Shown in pieces: positions 1-6,641 of a stretch of DNA of 11,359 bases (position 1 is the stretch's first letter; each line of letters opens with the position of its first letter). Below the pieces are notes generated by a model. It was not told where the DNA came from and ran no database searches. It worked only from the letters and a program-made list of their open reading frames with translations. Location of the stretch: NCBI GenBank assembly GCA_002401495.1, contig NVTG01000038.1, positions 1-11,359 of the forward strand. The letters are read 5' to 3'. Origin of the DNA: Candidatus Kaiserbacteria bacterium (GTDB taxonomy: Bacteria; Patescibacteria; Paceibacteria; UBA9973; UBA2100). The translations under genes and the position numbers were made by a program.

Positions 1-273
1 GGCCTGCCCCTCGGCACCGATGTTAAACAGACCGCAGTGGAATGCGATTGCAAAGGCCAAACCTGTGAAAATGAAGTTGGTGGTATAGTAAAGCGTATAG
101 CCCCATGCCTCTTCGTAGCCGAATGCGCCGTAAAGCAGGATCTCGACAACTTCTACCGGGTTTTCACCAATCGCCAGAACCACCAGACCCGAAACGACCA
201 GTGCCAGCAAAAGGTTCAGCAGCGGCAACGCACCAACATCAATCCAGCGCGGAAGTTCGACAGTCTTCCTCAT
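1..273 (-). CDS. ABC transporter permease, nucleoside/simple-sugar type (partial, N-terminal 91 residues)
   Basis: This is the inner-membrane permease of the BMP-type importer, cut by the left edge so only its first 91 residues are visible. The visible protein starts MRKTVELPRWIDVG. It has a hydrophobic first segment (about residues 14-36), a short GENPVEVVEILL loop, and reaches the FNIGAEGQ motif that is characteristic of BPD_transp_2 permeases of the YufP/RbsC type. Its ATG overlaps the TGA stop of the upstream ATPase gene by four bases (ATGA at 273-270), which implies translational coupling within one operon. A second permease normally follows in this family and would lie to the left of the window. 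The substrate is not readable from this fragment. Confidence 0.9.
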   Translation of the reverse strand, partial: MRKTVELPRWIDVGALPLLNLLLALVVSGLVVLAIGENPVEVVEILLYGAFGYEEAWGYTLYYTTNFIFTGLAFAIAFHCGLFNIGAEGQA

Positions 274-1865
274 GCCTGCCCCTCCGCTGCCTTGGCTTCG
301 TTTGGATCAACCCCGGCCATCATAAGGCCAAGCACGCGTTCATTTGCCTCCGATGCGGCGACTTCGCCAATGATGGCCCCGTCGCACATCACCAGAATGC
401 GGTCGGCAAGCGACATGATTTCGTCAAGCTCCACAGACACCAGAAGGACGGCTTTGCCTGCATCCCGCATGGCGACAATACGTTTGTGAATGAATTCAAT
501 GGCACCAATATCGACCCCGCGGGTCGGCTGGCCCACCAGAAGCAATTCCGGGTCACGCATGATTTCACGCGCCAAAACCAGCTTTTGCTGGTTACCGCCC
601 GAGAAATTGGCGGCTTTCAAATCCGGATTATCCGGTCGCACGTCAAATTCCGACATCATATTGGCCGTGGCGTCCGAAATAGCATTCCAGTCAAGAAGCA
701 CACCCTTTTGATAGGCTGGGTCATCTTCGTAGCCGAGAATAGCTGCCTCTTTGGCCGAGAACGCCGTGACCATTGCCATGCGATGACGGTCTTCTGGCAC
801 GTGGGCAACACCGCGACGGCGTAGTTCGGCAGCGTCAACACCTTTGCCCGGTGTGACATCCTGTCCGTTGAGTTCCACTGTTCCTTCGCTTGCAGAACGA
901 ATGCCGCCAAGTGCTTCTAAAAGTTCACTCTGGCCATTGCCGGACACACCTGCAATGCCGACGATTTCGCCTGCCCGGACATTAAAGGTCGCATGTTTGA
1001 CCTTGCGCACACCTTGGGCATTGTCGACACACAGGTTATCGACATCAAGAACAGTCGCCGCCGGATTGGCTTCACCTTTTTCAAGGCGCAGCAACACCCT
1101 GCGGCCGACCATTAATTCTGAAAGTTCTTCCGGGCTGGTTTCGGCTGTCTTGCGATGCGCCACCATTGCACCCTGGCGCATCACAGACACGTTGTCCGTT
1201 GCTGCCATGATTTCGCGCAATTTGTGGGTAATCAGAACAACCGTCTTGCCCTGTTCCTTAAGCGTGTCCAGAATTCTGAAAAGATGGTCCGCCTCTTGCG
1301 GCGTCAAAACCCCGGTCGGCTCATCCAAAATAAGAATTTCTGCCCCACGATAGAGGGCCTTGAGGATTTCCACACGTTGCTGCAGACCAACCGAAAGGTC
1401 GCCCACAGTCGCATCGGGATCAATATCAAGCGAATATTCACTTTCAAGACGTCTGAGTTCTTCGCGGGCCTTATCAACGCCATCGCGCAGAACAGCACCG
1501 CCTTCGACGCCAAGAATGACATTCTCGAGAACCGAAAATGTTTCGACCAACATGAAATGCTGGTGAACCATACCGATGCCGACGGCAATCGCGTCTTCTG
1601 ATCCCTTGATGTCACAAAGCTTGCCATCAACATGAATGGTACCGCCGTCGGCTTGATAAAAGCCGTACAGGATACTCATCAGGGTCGACTTTCCAGCCCC
1701 ATTTTCCCCCACGATCCCGTGGATCGTTCCTTTATCGATCTTAAGATCAATTTCTTTATTGGCATGTACCGCACCGAACCGCTTGTCTATACCGCGCAGT
1801 TCAATAGCGGGTTGCACGGCACCGGTTACCCCGGCGCCGTGCATTTGATGCATCGTATCCGACAC
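270..1865 (-). CDS. ABC transporter ATP-binding protein, two fused ABC domains (YufO/RbsA-like)
   Basis: A 531-residue cytoplasmic ATPase that powers the BMP-type importer. Domain 1 has Walker A GENGAGKST (53-61), signature LSVGLQQR (157-164) and Walker B ILILDEPT (177-184). Domain 2 has a degenerate Walker A GVSGNGQSE (306-314), signature FSGGNQQK (421-428) and Walker B LLLVGQPTRG (441-450), where Gln replaces the catalytic Glu. A weakened second site is usual in the sugar/nucleoside fused ATPases, so domain 1 probably does most of the hydrolysis. The start is GTG at 1865 with a GGGGA ribosome site 6-7 bases before it; ATGs five and eight codons in are alternatives without an equally good site. 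It lies 30 bp after the binding-protein gene and overlaps the permease by 4 bp, so all three are probably one transcript. Confidence 0.95.
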   Translation of the reverse strand: MSDTMHQMHGAGVTGAVQPAIELRGIDKRFGAVHANKEIDLKIDKGTIHGIVGENGAGKSTLMSILYGFYQADGGTIHVDGKLCDIKGSEDAIAVGIGMVHQHFMLVETFSVLENVILGVEGGAVLRDGVDKAREELRRLESEYSLDIDPDATVGDLSVGLQQRVEILKALYRGAEILILDEPTGVLTPQEADHLFRILDTLKEQGKTVVLITHKLREIMAATDNVSVMRQGAMVAHRKTAETSPEELSELMVGRRVLLRLEKGEANPAATVLDVDNLCVDNAQGVRKVKHATFNVRAGEIVGIAGVSGNGQSELLEALGGIRSASEGTVELNGQDVTPGKGVDAAELRRRGVAHVPEDRHRMAMVTAFSAKEAAILGYEDDPAYQKGVLLDWNAISDATANMMSEFDVRPDNPDLKAANFSGGNQQKLVLAREIMRDPELLLVGQPTRGVDIGAIEFIHKRIVAMRDAGKAVLLVSVELDEIMSLADRILVMCDGAIIGEVAASEANERVLGLMMAGVDPNEAKAAEGQA

Positions 1866-1895
1866 GACAAATCCCCGATTTGATTGACGCTTGCC

Positions 1896-2891
1896 TTACA
1901 TCGGGCAGGCGCTATCGCTCATGTAATCGTGTACTTCAAGGCTTCCGGAAATGATTGCTTCCTTGGCCTCGGCAACGGCTGCTTTCATATCGTCGGTGAT
2001 CAGGCTTTCGTTATGTTCGTCAAGTGCCCAATCAACACCACCTTCAGCAAGACCCAGAATGGTCAGGCCCGGCTCCCAGGTATCGGTGGCAGCAGCGTCG
2101 AACGCTTCATAAACAGCAACGTCGACGCGTTTCAGCATAGACGTCAGAACCGAACCCGGATGCAGGCCGTTCTGGTTTGAGTCGACACCAATGCCAAACT
2201 TGCCAGCATCGGCTGCAGCCTGAAGCACGCCAACACCGGTGCCACCAGCGGCATGGTAAACAACGTCTGCACCACGGTCGAACTGCGACTTGGCAAGTTC
2301 ACCGCCTTTTACCGGATCGTTCCAAGCAGCACCGGTTGTGCCGGTCATGTTCTGGAAGACTTCTGCATCCGAATTGGCATGTTTTACGCCCTGCGCATAA
2401 CCACAGGCAAATTTGCGGATCAGCGGAATGTCCATACCGCCAACGAACCCAACCTTGCCGGTATCAGACGCCATTGCGGCAAGAACACCAACAAGGAAGG
2501 AACCTTCGTGTTCCTTGAAGACAACGGACTGAACGTTCGGAAGGTCTACAACCATGTCCACGATGGTGAATTTGGTATCCGGAAATTCTTTCGCCACTTT
2601 TTCAAGTGCGGATGCCTGAGAAAAACCAATCGCAACAATCGGATTCATGCCACGGCGCGCAAAGTTGCGCATAGCCTGTTCACGCTGAGAATCGTTCTGG
2701 ATTTCGAAGTCGCGGTACTCAGTACCGGTATCTTCCTTGTATTTCTCCGCACCCGTGTATGCCGCCTGGTTGAACGAGCGGTCAAAACGGCCACCAAGGT
2801 CGTAAACGACAGCCGGTTTGATTTCTGCAGCCGAAGCAACACCTGCATAGCAAGCGACAGCCGCGACCACCGAGGTCAGAAGCTTTTTCAT
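1896..2891 (-). CDS. BMP family ABC transporter substrate-binding protein
   Basis: A 331-residue periplasmic binding protein of the BMP/PnrA/Med family, which captures nucleosides (or related sugars) for the importer. The signal peptide starts MKKLLTSVVAAVA and probably ends at VASA (residue 21), leaving a mature start AEIKPAVVYDLGG. A cysteine at residue 14 lacks a good lipobox, so I expect a soluble periplasmic protein rather than a lipoprotein. Family features include GRFDRSFNQAAY (34-45), the VGFVGGMDIPLIRKFACGY stretch (147-165) and YHAAGGTGVGVL (212-223). The reading frame stays open 80 codons upstream, but the ATG at 2891 has GAAGGG about 7 bases before it and begins the signal peptide, so this start is preferred. 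It is the first gene of the operon. The substrate is inferred from family only; nucleoside fits the divergent kinase. Confidence 0.93.
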   Translation of the reverse strand: MKKLLTSVVAAVACYAGVASAAEIKPAVVYDLGGRFDRSFNQAAYTGAEKYKEDTGTEYRDFEIQNDSQREQAMRNFARRGMNPIVAIGFSQASALEKVAKEFPDTKFTIVDMVVDLPNVQSVVFKEHEGSFLVGVLAAMASDTGKVGFVGGMDIPLIRKFACGYAQGVKHANSDAEVFQNMTGTTGAAWNDPVKGGELAKSQFDRGADVVYHAAGGTGVGVLQAAADAGKFGIGVDSNQNGLHPGSVLTSMLKRVDVAVYEAFDAAATDTWEPGLTILGLAEGGVDWALDEHNESLITDDMKAAVAEAKEAIISGSLEVHDYMSDSACPM

Positions 2892-2927
2892 TCCGATGCC
2901 CTTCTTTGTTTGAATTCTGATTATGTC

Positions 2928-2954
2928 TTCCACCAATTCCGTTGATTGGTGGAA
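2928..2954. promoter_or_regulatory. Perfect 10-bp inverted repeat upstream of the BMP gene
   Basis: TTCCACCAAT (2928-2937) is repeated inverted as ATTGGTGGAA (2945-2954) with a 7-base spacer. It lies 37-63 bases before the ATG of the binding-protein gene, where it could be a repressor operator or, if transcribed, a hairpin in the leader. There is no T-run after it on the minus strand, so it is not an intrinsic terminator. The binding factor is unknown. Confidence 0.6.
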
Positions 2955-3000
2955 CTCCCTCATCGAAAACACATTATTCACAACATGACGAAACGCAGGT

Positions 3001-3018
3001 TTTGGTCCCTCAACCAAA
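3001..3018. promoter_or_regulatory. Second inverted repeat upstream of the BMP gene
   Basis: TTTGGT (3001-3006) and ACCAAA (3013-3018) flank a 6-base spacer, about 110 bases before the BMP start. The arms share the ACCAA/TTGGT core with the longer repeat at 2928-2954, so both could be sites for one regulator. A six-base arm can arise by chance, hence the low confidence. Confidence 0.3.
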
Positions 3019-3548
3019 GTAACACAGGCGGTCATGCTGCGGACGCTAATGGTAACTACAAAATGTGGTGTCCTGTAAATAGCTGAGGACGCAAGACTTC
3101 GACAAAACCTGTCCATTTGGTCGAAATCCACAACCGATAGCCTAACGCAAACACCGCCTATCTGCGGGGTTTCCCTTAGTTTTCTTGAGCCTTTCAGTGA
3201 CTCTTACCACAACCGTTGCCCGGCGACTATTTTCCCGCCCGAATGCTGGTTTTGGTGGTCGGTTTGCAACGAAACAACCAATTGTAGTTCGAAATTCACC
3301 CCTGCCCGATTCTTCAAACACGGTCTGACCATGTGTTTTAGCCTCCCAGCGTTGCCTTGCATGCATGATACCGGGTTGTGTTTGGACACCTTTCACCGAC
3401 ACCCGGAATTCAACAAACCCAAGGCAGTAATTTGTCAGCGCTTTCTTTGTTTTTCTTGCGTTCAAACGCGCTTGAGGATTATCAACATCGCTTGTTGCAA
3501 ATGACCTTCTGGCTTGTGACGTCCCATTAAAACGAGCAAACGTTCTCT

Positions 3549-4496
3549 ATGACCCCTAATGCCAATATCCTTTGCTTTGGTGCAGCGCATTTTGACCGCA
3601 CATTGCAATGTACTGAGACATTTGTCCCAGCCGCCTCGAACCCGGTTCGAACCCTTCATCGCAAACCGGGCGGCGTCAGCCGCAATATTGCCGTCCATCT
3701 GCGGCTCCTTGGAAACAATGTGGCAATGCTCGGCGCAGTTGGAGATGACGGTGATGGCGATCAGGTCATTGAATCCCTCTCCGATATTGGAATTGATACC
3801 CGACATGTCATGAAGATCAAGGACGTGGCAACAGCAGGTTACACCGCACTCTTGGACGAAACCGGTGAACTCGCACTGGGCATGATGAATGCCGAAGTCT
3901 ACGACATGTTAAGCATTGATCGACTGCAACCGCATTTGGCAAACCTTCTGGCGCGTCCATGGTGGTTGATTGACGCCAACCTGCCGACTAAAAGCATCCA
4001 ATGGCTTGCCGAAAACAAAGGGACGTCGAAGTTTTGCGCTGCCACAGTTTCTCCCAGTAAGGCTGGTCGTTTCAAGACGGTGCTTGATAAAGTTGATCTG
4101 CTGATCGCCAACCGTGCAGAGACACGTGTTCTTACCGGGATCGATATCACTAGCCTTGATCAGGCCAAACATGCTGTTGAGCTGCTGCGCAGCACAGGCA
4201 TCCCGGACGTCATCATCACACTTGGCGCCCAAGGTGTTGTATCTTCGTCTGGTTCAAAAATAGCGTTCTGGCCCCCGCTGCCAACCAAGGTCAAAGATGT
4301 AAACGGTGCCGGAGATGCATTCTATTCCGGTTTCCTTTCCGCCTACGCCAAACCGAAAACAAATTTCGACACGGCGATGGCGTCGGGACTGGCAATGGCG
4401 AGCCTGACGGCAGAGACCGAAGGTACGACCGTTTGGGATGTGTCACAGGAAGCACTTGCCACACGCGCCGAACATGCCGAAAGCACCCCGCTCTGA
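3549..4496 (+). CDS. PfkB-family carbohydrate kinase, pseudouridine kinase-like
   Basis: A 315-residue cytoplasmic ribokinase-fold enzyme that transfers phosphate from ATP to a sugar or nucleoside hydroxyl. PfkB signature 1 is KPGGVSRNIAVHLRLLG (39-55) and signature 2 is DVNGAGDAFYSGF (250-262), with Asp256 of GAGD as the expected catalytic base. The PGGVxRNIA form of signature 1 and the NAEVYDML region recall PsuK (E. coli YeiC), which phosphorylates pseudouridine to pseudouridine 5'-phosphate; this is recalled similarity, and other nucleoside or sugar kinases remain possible. The length matches the family. The ATG at 3549 places the first beta strand (NILCFGAAHFD) where the family has it, although there is no clear ribosome site. 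The partner glycosidase gene psuG, usually adjacent, is not in the window. The divergent nucleoside-type importer supports a salvage role. Confidence 0.88.
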   Translation: MTPNANILCFGAAHFDRTLQCTETFVPAASNPVRTLHRKPGGVSRNIAVHLRLLGNNVAMLGAVGDDGDGDQVIESLSDIGIDTRHVMKIKDVATAGYTALLDETGELALGMMNAEVYDMLSIDRLQPHLANLLARPWWLIDANLPTKSIQWLAENKGTSKFCAATVSPSKAGRFKTVLDKVDLLIANRAETRVLTGIDITSLDQAKHAVELLRSTGIPDVIITLGAQGVVSSSGSKIAFWPPLPTKVKDVNGAGDAFYSGFLSAYAKPKTNFDTAMASGLAMASLTAETEGTTVWDVSQEALATRAEHAESTPL

Positions 4497-4593
4497 CCCC
4501 TGCGATCTGTACGTCTGCGGTGCTTGATGATTGCAAGCATCCTTCAAGGCAGGTAGCTTGTCCTGAATTCAACATCAAACCGGAGCCATTCCG

Positions 4594-4836
4594 ATGCATC
4601 CATTTTTCATCTTTGTGAAATGTGAACTTGGCAAAGCCTACGACGTCGCAGCTGAACTCGTCGAAGAAATTGAAGGCGTGTCGGAAGTTTATTCCATCTC
4701 TGGTCCGTTTGAACTGTTGGTCAAGGTATATGTCGAAGACGAACAGGATATCGGGCGCTATGTGAACGAACAAATCCACAAATTGCCCTTTATTAAAGAC
4801 ACACAGACAATCATCACTTTCAACGCCTTCACTTAA
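4594..4836 (+). CDS. Stand-alone Lrp/AsnC ligand-binding (RAM) domain protein
   Basis: An 80-residue protein made only of the Lrp/AsnC effector-binding domain, with no helix-turn-helix before it. The visible pattern is a beta strand FIFVKCELG, helix AYDVAAELVEEIEG, strand VSEVYSISGPFELLVKVYV, helix DIGRYVNEQIHKL and a final strand TQTIITFNAF, which is the classical RAM fold order. Such proteins form dimers or larger rings and may bind amino acids; they cannot bind DNA alone. The ATG at 4594 has GGAG at 4582-4585, eight bases upstream. It follows the kinase by 97 bp on the same strand and ends before a strong terminator, so the two may share a transcript. No specific role is known to me. Confidence 0.88.
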   Translation: MHPFFIFVKCELGKAYDVAAELVEEIEGVSEVYSISGPFELLVKVYVEDEQDIGRYVNEQIHKLPFIKDTQTIITFNAFT

Positions 4837-4857
4837 GGCGCAATCGCGGTATGTCAT

Positions 4858-4891
4858 AAAAAAAAAGCGGTGCCAATCAGGCACCGCTTTT
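4858..4891. terminator. Bidirectional intrinsic terminator
   Basis: AAAAGCGGTGCC (4863-4874) pairs perfectly with GGCACCGCTTTT (4880-4891) around the loop AATCA. T-runs occur on both strands: TTTT at 4888-4891 on plus and the nine-A run at 4858-4866 read as Ts on minus. It sits between the convergent ends of the RAM-domain gene (stop at 4836) and the CigR-like gene (stop at 4916), so it can serve both. Confidence 0.9.
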
Positions 4892-4915
4892 CTGTTTGAA
4901 ACGGCGAATGCTTGC

Positions 4916-5404
4916 TTAGTTGCCAGCAACATCACGGATAACATCAAGGATAATATCCGTACCCCTTTCAATCAGGACCACATCATCGCCTACAATTTGG
5001 CGGATCGCGCCATCACTGCGTTTCGGCAGTTTTGCAACCACATTGCCTGGCAAGTCACGCTTGGCGATACCAGGTGGCAACGTACCCCCACGCTCAAGTT
5101 TCATGGCTATTCCTGGCGGCAAACCCTTGTTTCCTTTGCCCTTGCCGCCCTTATCCTTCTTGCCGTTTTGCCCGTCGGACTTTTCGGTATCATCTTCTGT
5201 TACGATATCTGCAACATCCAGAACGTCACGAATGATACGTCTTTCTTCGTCGCTGAAAATACCGCCGGCTTGCGCAAGTTCGATCAAAGCATGTGTGTGA
5301 GTATGATCTGCAGGATGAGACATCGCTGGCAGTGCAAATGTGATGCTGCCTCCCACAAACAAGAGACCCGTTGCAATCGATTTAAACCGTCTGGTGAATG
5401 GCAT
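4916..5404 (-). CDS. Secreted CigR/RcnB-like protein, unknown function
   Basis: A 162-residue exported protein. The N-terminus is a signal peptide (positive MPFTRRFK, hydrophobic core 10-26, likely cleavage near AMS at 29). The mature start is histidine-rich (HPADHTHTH, 30-38), which could bind metal. A low-complexity Gly/Lys linker (81-94) follows. The C-terminal part carries two LPPGIA repeats (95-100 and 109-114), then NVVAKLP and a VGDDVVLIERGTDIILDVIRDV ending, the arrangement I recognise from CigR-like periplasmic or membrane-associated proteins. I chose the ATG at 5404 because GAGG lies five bases before it; an in-frame ATG at 5419 has no ribosome site. It stands alone, convergent with the RAM-domain gene. 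Biochemical function is unknown. Confidence 0.82.
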   Translation of the reverse strand: MPFTRRFKSIATGLLFVGGSITFALPAMSHPADHTHTHALIELAQAGGIFSDEERRIIRDVLDVADIVTEDDTEKSDGQNGKKDKGGKGKGNKGLPPGIAMKLERGGTLPPGIAKRDLPGNVVAKLPKRSDGAIRQIVGDDVVLIERGTDIILDVIRDVAGN

Positions 5405-5759
5405 TCTGGCCTCTTTCATCGTGATACATGCTGTGATTGATGTAGGCGCATGTCAGCAAAATTGCGACATCCCCATCTACGATAACGTCTGAGAAACAAT
5501 ATTTCTGTCATTCCGGCGCAAAATATTTCAGGAACGGTCGCTCCAAGATCGGATTTTGACGGAAGCACACTATTACTTATCCTTTCGGGCAGGGGCTTAA
5601 TATTTCACACAATGATGAATATGCACCTAGGGCAGATTTGTTCTGTTTCAAACCATTATAGTGTTTTCAGGATGTGTTTATTGTGTGATATACATCACAT
5701 TAACTTCGCGAATGCGCATCGACAATCAGTATTATTACAACAAAGAAATCTAATGCTTC
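5405..5759. other. Divergent intergenic region between CigR-like gene and olsB
   Basis: About 355 bp of AT-rich non-coding sequence. It holds the CRP-type operator listed separately, three copies of AATATTTC (5498, 5522 and 5599), and one CTGTCAT at 5505-5511 that resembles half of a PhoB box without its partner. A bulged palindrome (GTCAGCAA / TTGCGAC, 5452-5468) lies on the CigR-gene side. No open frame in it looks coding. Confidence 0.6.
5684..5699. promoter_or_regulatory. CRP/FNR-family operator upstream of olsB
   Basis: TGTGATATACATCACA matches the CRP pattern TGTGA-N6-TCACA exactly, with the centre at 5691.5. It also resembles an FNR box (TTGAT-N4-ATCAA) but with G and C at the outer positions, so a CRP-type factor is the better fit. 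The site lies 60 bp before the olsB ATG. If it acted as a class II activator, the -10 would fall at 5721-5726, where GACAAT (4 of 6 matches) is found; a closer -10 match, TATTAT, is at 5730-5735. Which protein binds, and whether it activates or represses, cannot be read here. Confidence 0.6.
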
Positions 5760-6539
5760 ATGGCTTCTGGTAGATTTTCGGTTCACCTTGCTAGATCAAA
5801 GAAGGACCTCGCGGCAGCGCAGGCACTGCGTTTCGAGGTTTTCTTTGATGAGTTTAAGGCAAAAACCCTTACCGACCAACATTCGGCCGGCCTCGATAGC
5901 GACAAGTTCGACGACTTTTGCGAGCACCTGCTTGTCGTAGACAATGAGCAGGACAAAAAAGTCATCGCAACAACGCGACTGTTGTTGTCTTCACAAAAAC
6001 CGGCGGATTTGTCCTATATCGCACAGGAAGAGTTCTCTATTCCCCTGCTCGATGCCGTACAAGACAACTGTATGGAAGTCGGTCGGTCCTGCGTTCACAA
6101 GGATTATCGGGATGGCAAAGCCATTCAGTTCTTGTGGCGCGGTATCACCAAGCTGATCTTTGACAACGATATTCGATATCTTTTTGGCTGCGCCAGTTTT
6201 CATTCAACTGACATCGACGAAATTGCATATGAGCTGGCCTACTTGCACCACTATCACATGGATCCGGCTACCCATGTGGCACGCGCACTCGATTATCAAT
6301 CGATGGACCGTATGCCAAAGGGTGAAATAGACCCTGACAAGGCCACTGCCCTACTGCCACCATTGATCAAGGCTTACTTGTCATTGGGTGGCGTGGTCGG
6401 AAACGGTGTCGCGCTTGATCCTGATTTCAAGACACTTGATATCCTGATCACGGTCGATGTATCCAAAGTGCCAGACCAATATCACAGGTTCTACAGAAAG
6501 CAGGCGGATCGCCTAAGTTTTGATCCGCTGTTCATCTGA
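5760..6539 (+). CDS. olsB: L-ornithine N(alpha)-acyltransferase (ornithine lipid synthesis, first step)
   Basis: A 259-residue GNAT-fold acyltransferase (Acetyltransf_5 type) that joins a 3-hydroxyacyl group from acyl-ACP to the alpha-amino group of ornithine, giving lyso-ornithine lipid at the inner face of the membrane. Features seen are the N-terminal ALRFEVFFDEF (22-32), the central MEVGRSCVHKDYR (105-117), which is the conserved OlsB core, and LFGCASFHSTD (141-151). Length is normal for the family. The ATG at 5760 has only a weak purine stretch (AAAGAAA) upstream; an ATG at 5753 is out of frame. olsA follows 102 bp downstream, giving the classic olsBA pair and strengthening the call. A CRP-type site lies upstream. 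No signal peptide, as expected for a cytoplasmic or membrane-associated enzyme. Confidence 0.9.
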   Translation: MASGRFSVHLARSKKDLAAAQALRFEVFFDEFKAKTLTDQHSAGLDSDKFDDFCEHLLVVDNEQDKKVIATTRLLLSSQKPADLSYIAQEEFSIPLLDAVQDNCMEVGRSCVHKDYRDGKAIQFLWRGITKLIFDNDIRYLFGCASFHSTDIDEIAYELAYLHHYHMDPATHVARALDYQSMDRMPKGEIDPDKATALLPPLIKAYLSLGGVVGNGVALDPDFKTLDILITVDVSKVPDQYHRFYRKQADRLSFDPLFI

Positions 6540-6641
6540 GTCCCACAACGACGTTGATGGTATTACTGACATCCGCCTATTTGGCATTTGGAAAGATAAC
6601 GACAGTGTCACGCTGACATTCACCAAGGATTTCTAAGCGTT

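Larger units (their letters stand above)
2892..3548. other. Long divergent intergenic region between importer operon and kinase
   Basis: About 660 bp between two divergent genes without a convincing coding region. A minus-strand open frame of 107 codons (3142-3465) exists, but it has no recognisable domain and is rich in Arg/Lys/Thr in a way typical of chance frames. Two inverted repeats lie in the half next to the importer gene and are listed separately. I found no strong sigma-70 promoter for either side. The kinase-proximal part (3140-3548) shows nothing else I can name; a small GCGTT/AACGC palindrome occurs at 3458-3469. Confidence 0.6.

Noticed and set aside
2892..3131. N-terminal extension of the BMP protein to 411 residues
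   Set aside because: The extension precedes a clear signal peptide and ribosome site at 2891; it has no family match.
3142..3465. Minus-strand 107-codon open frame in the divergent intergenic region
   Set aside because: No recognisable domain, no clear ribosome site, and amino-acid make-up typical of chance frames; it also sits across the expected promoter region.
5452..5471. Bulged palindrome GTCAGCAA/TTGCGAC upstream of the CigR-like gene
   Set aside because: Only 7 paired bases with a bulge, so chance is a good explanation; mentioned in the intergenic entry only.
5505..5511. CTGTCAT as a PhoB (Pho box) site before olsB
   Set aside because: A Pho box needs a second direct copy 11 bases away; neither side shows one.
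6557..6616. 19-codon ATG frame between olsB and olsA
   Set aside because: No ribosome site and no features beyond chance.
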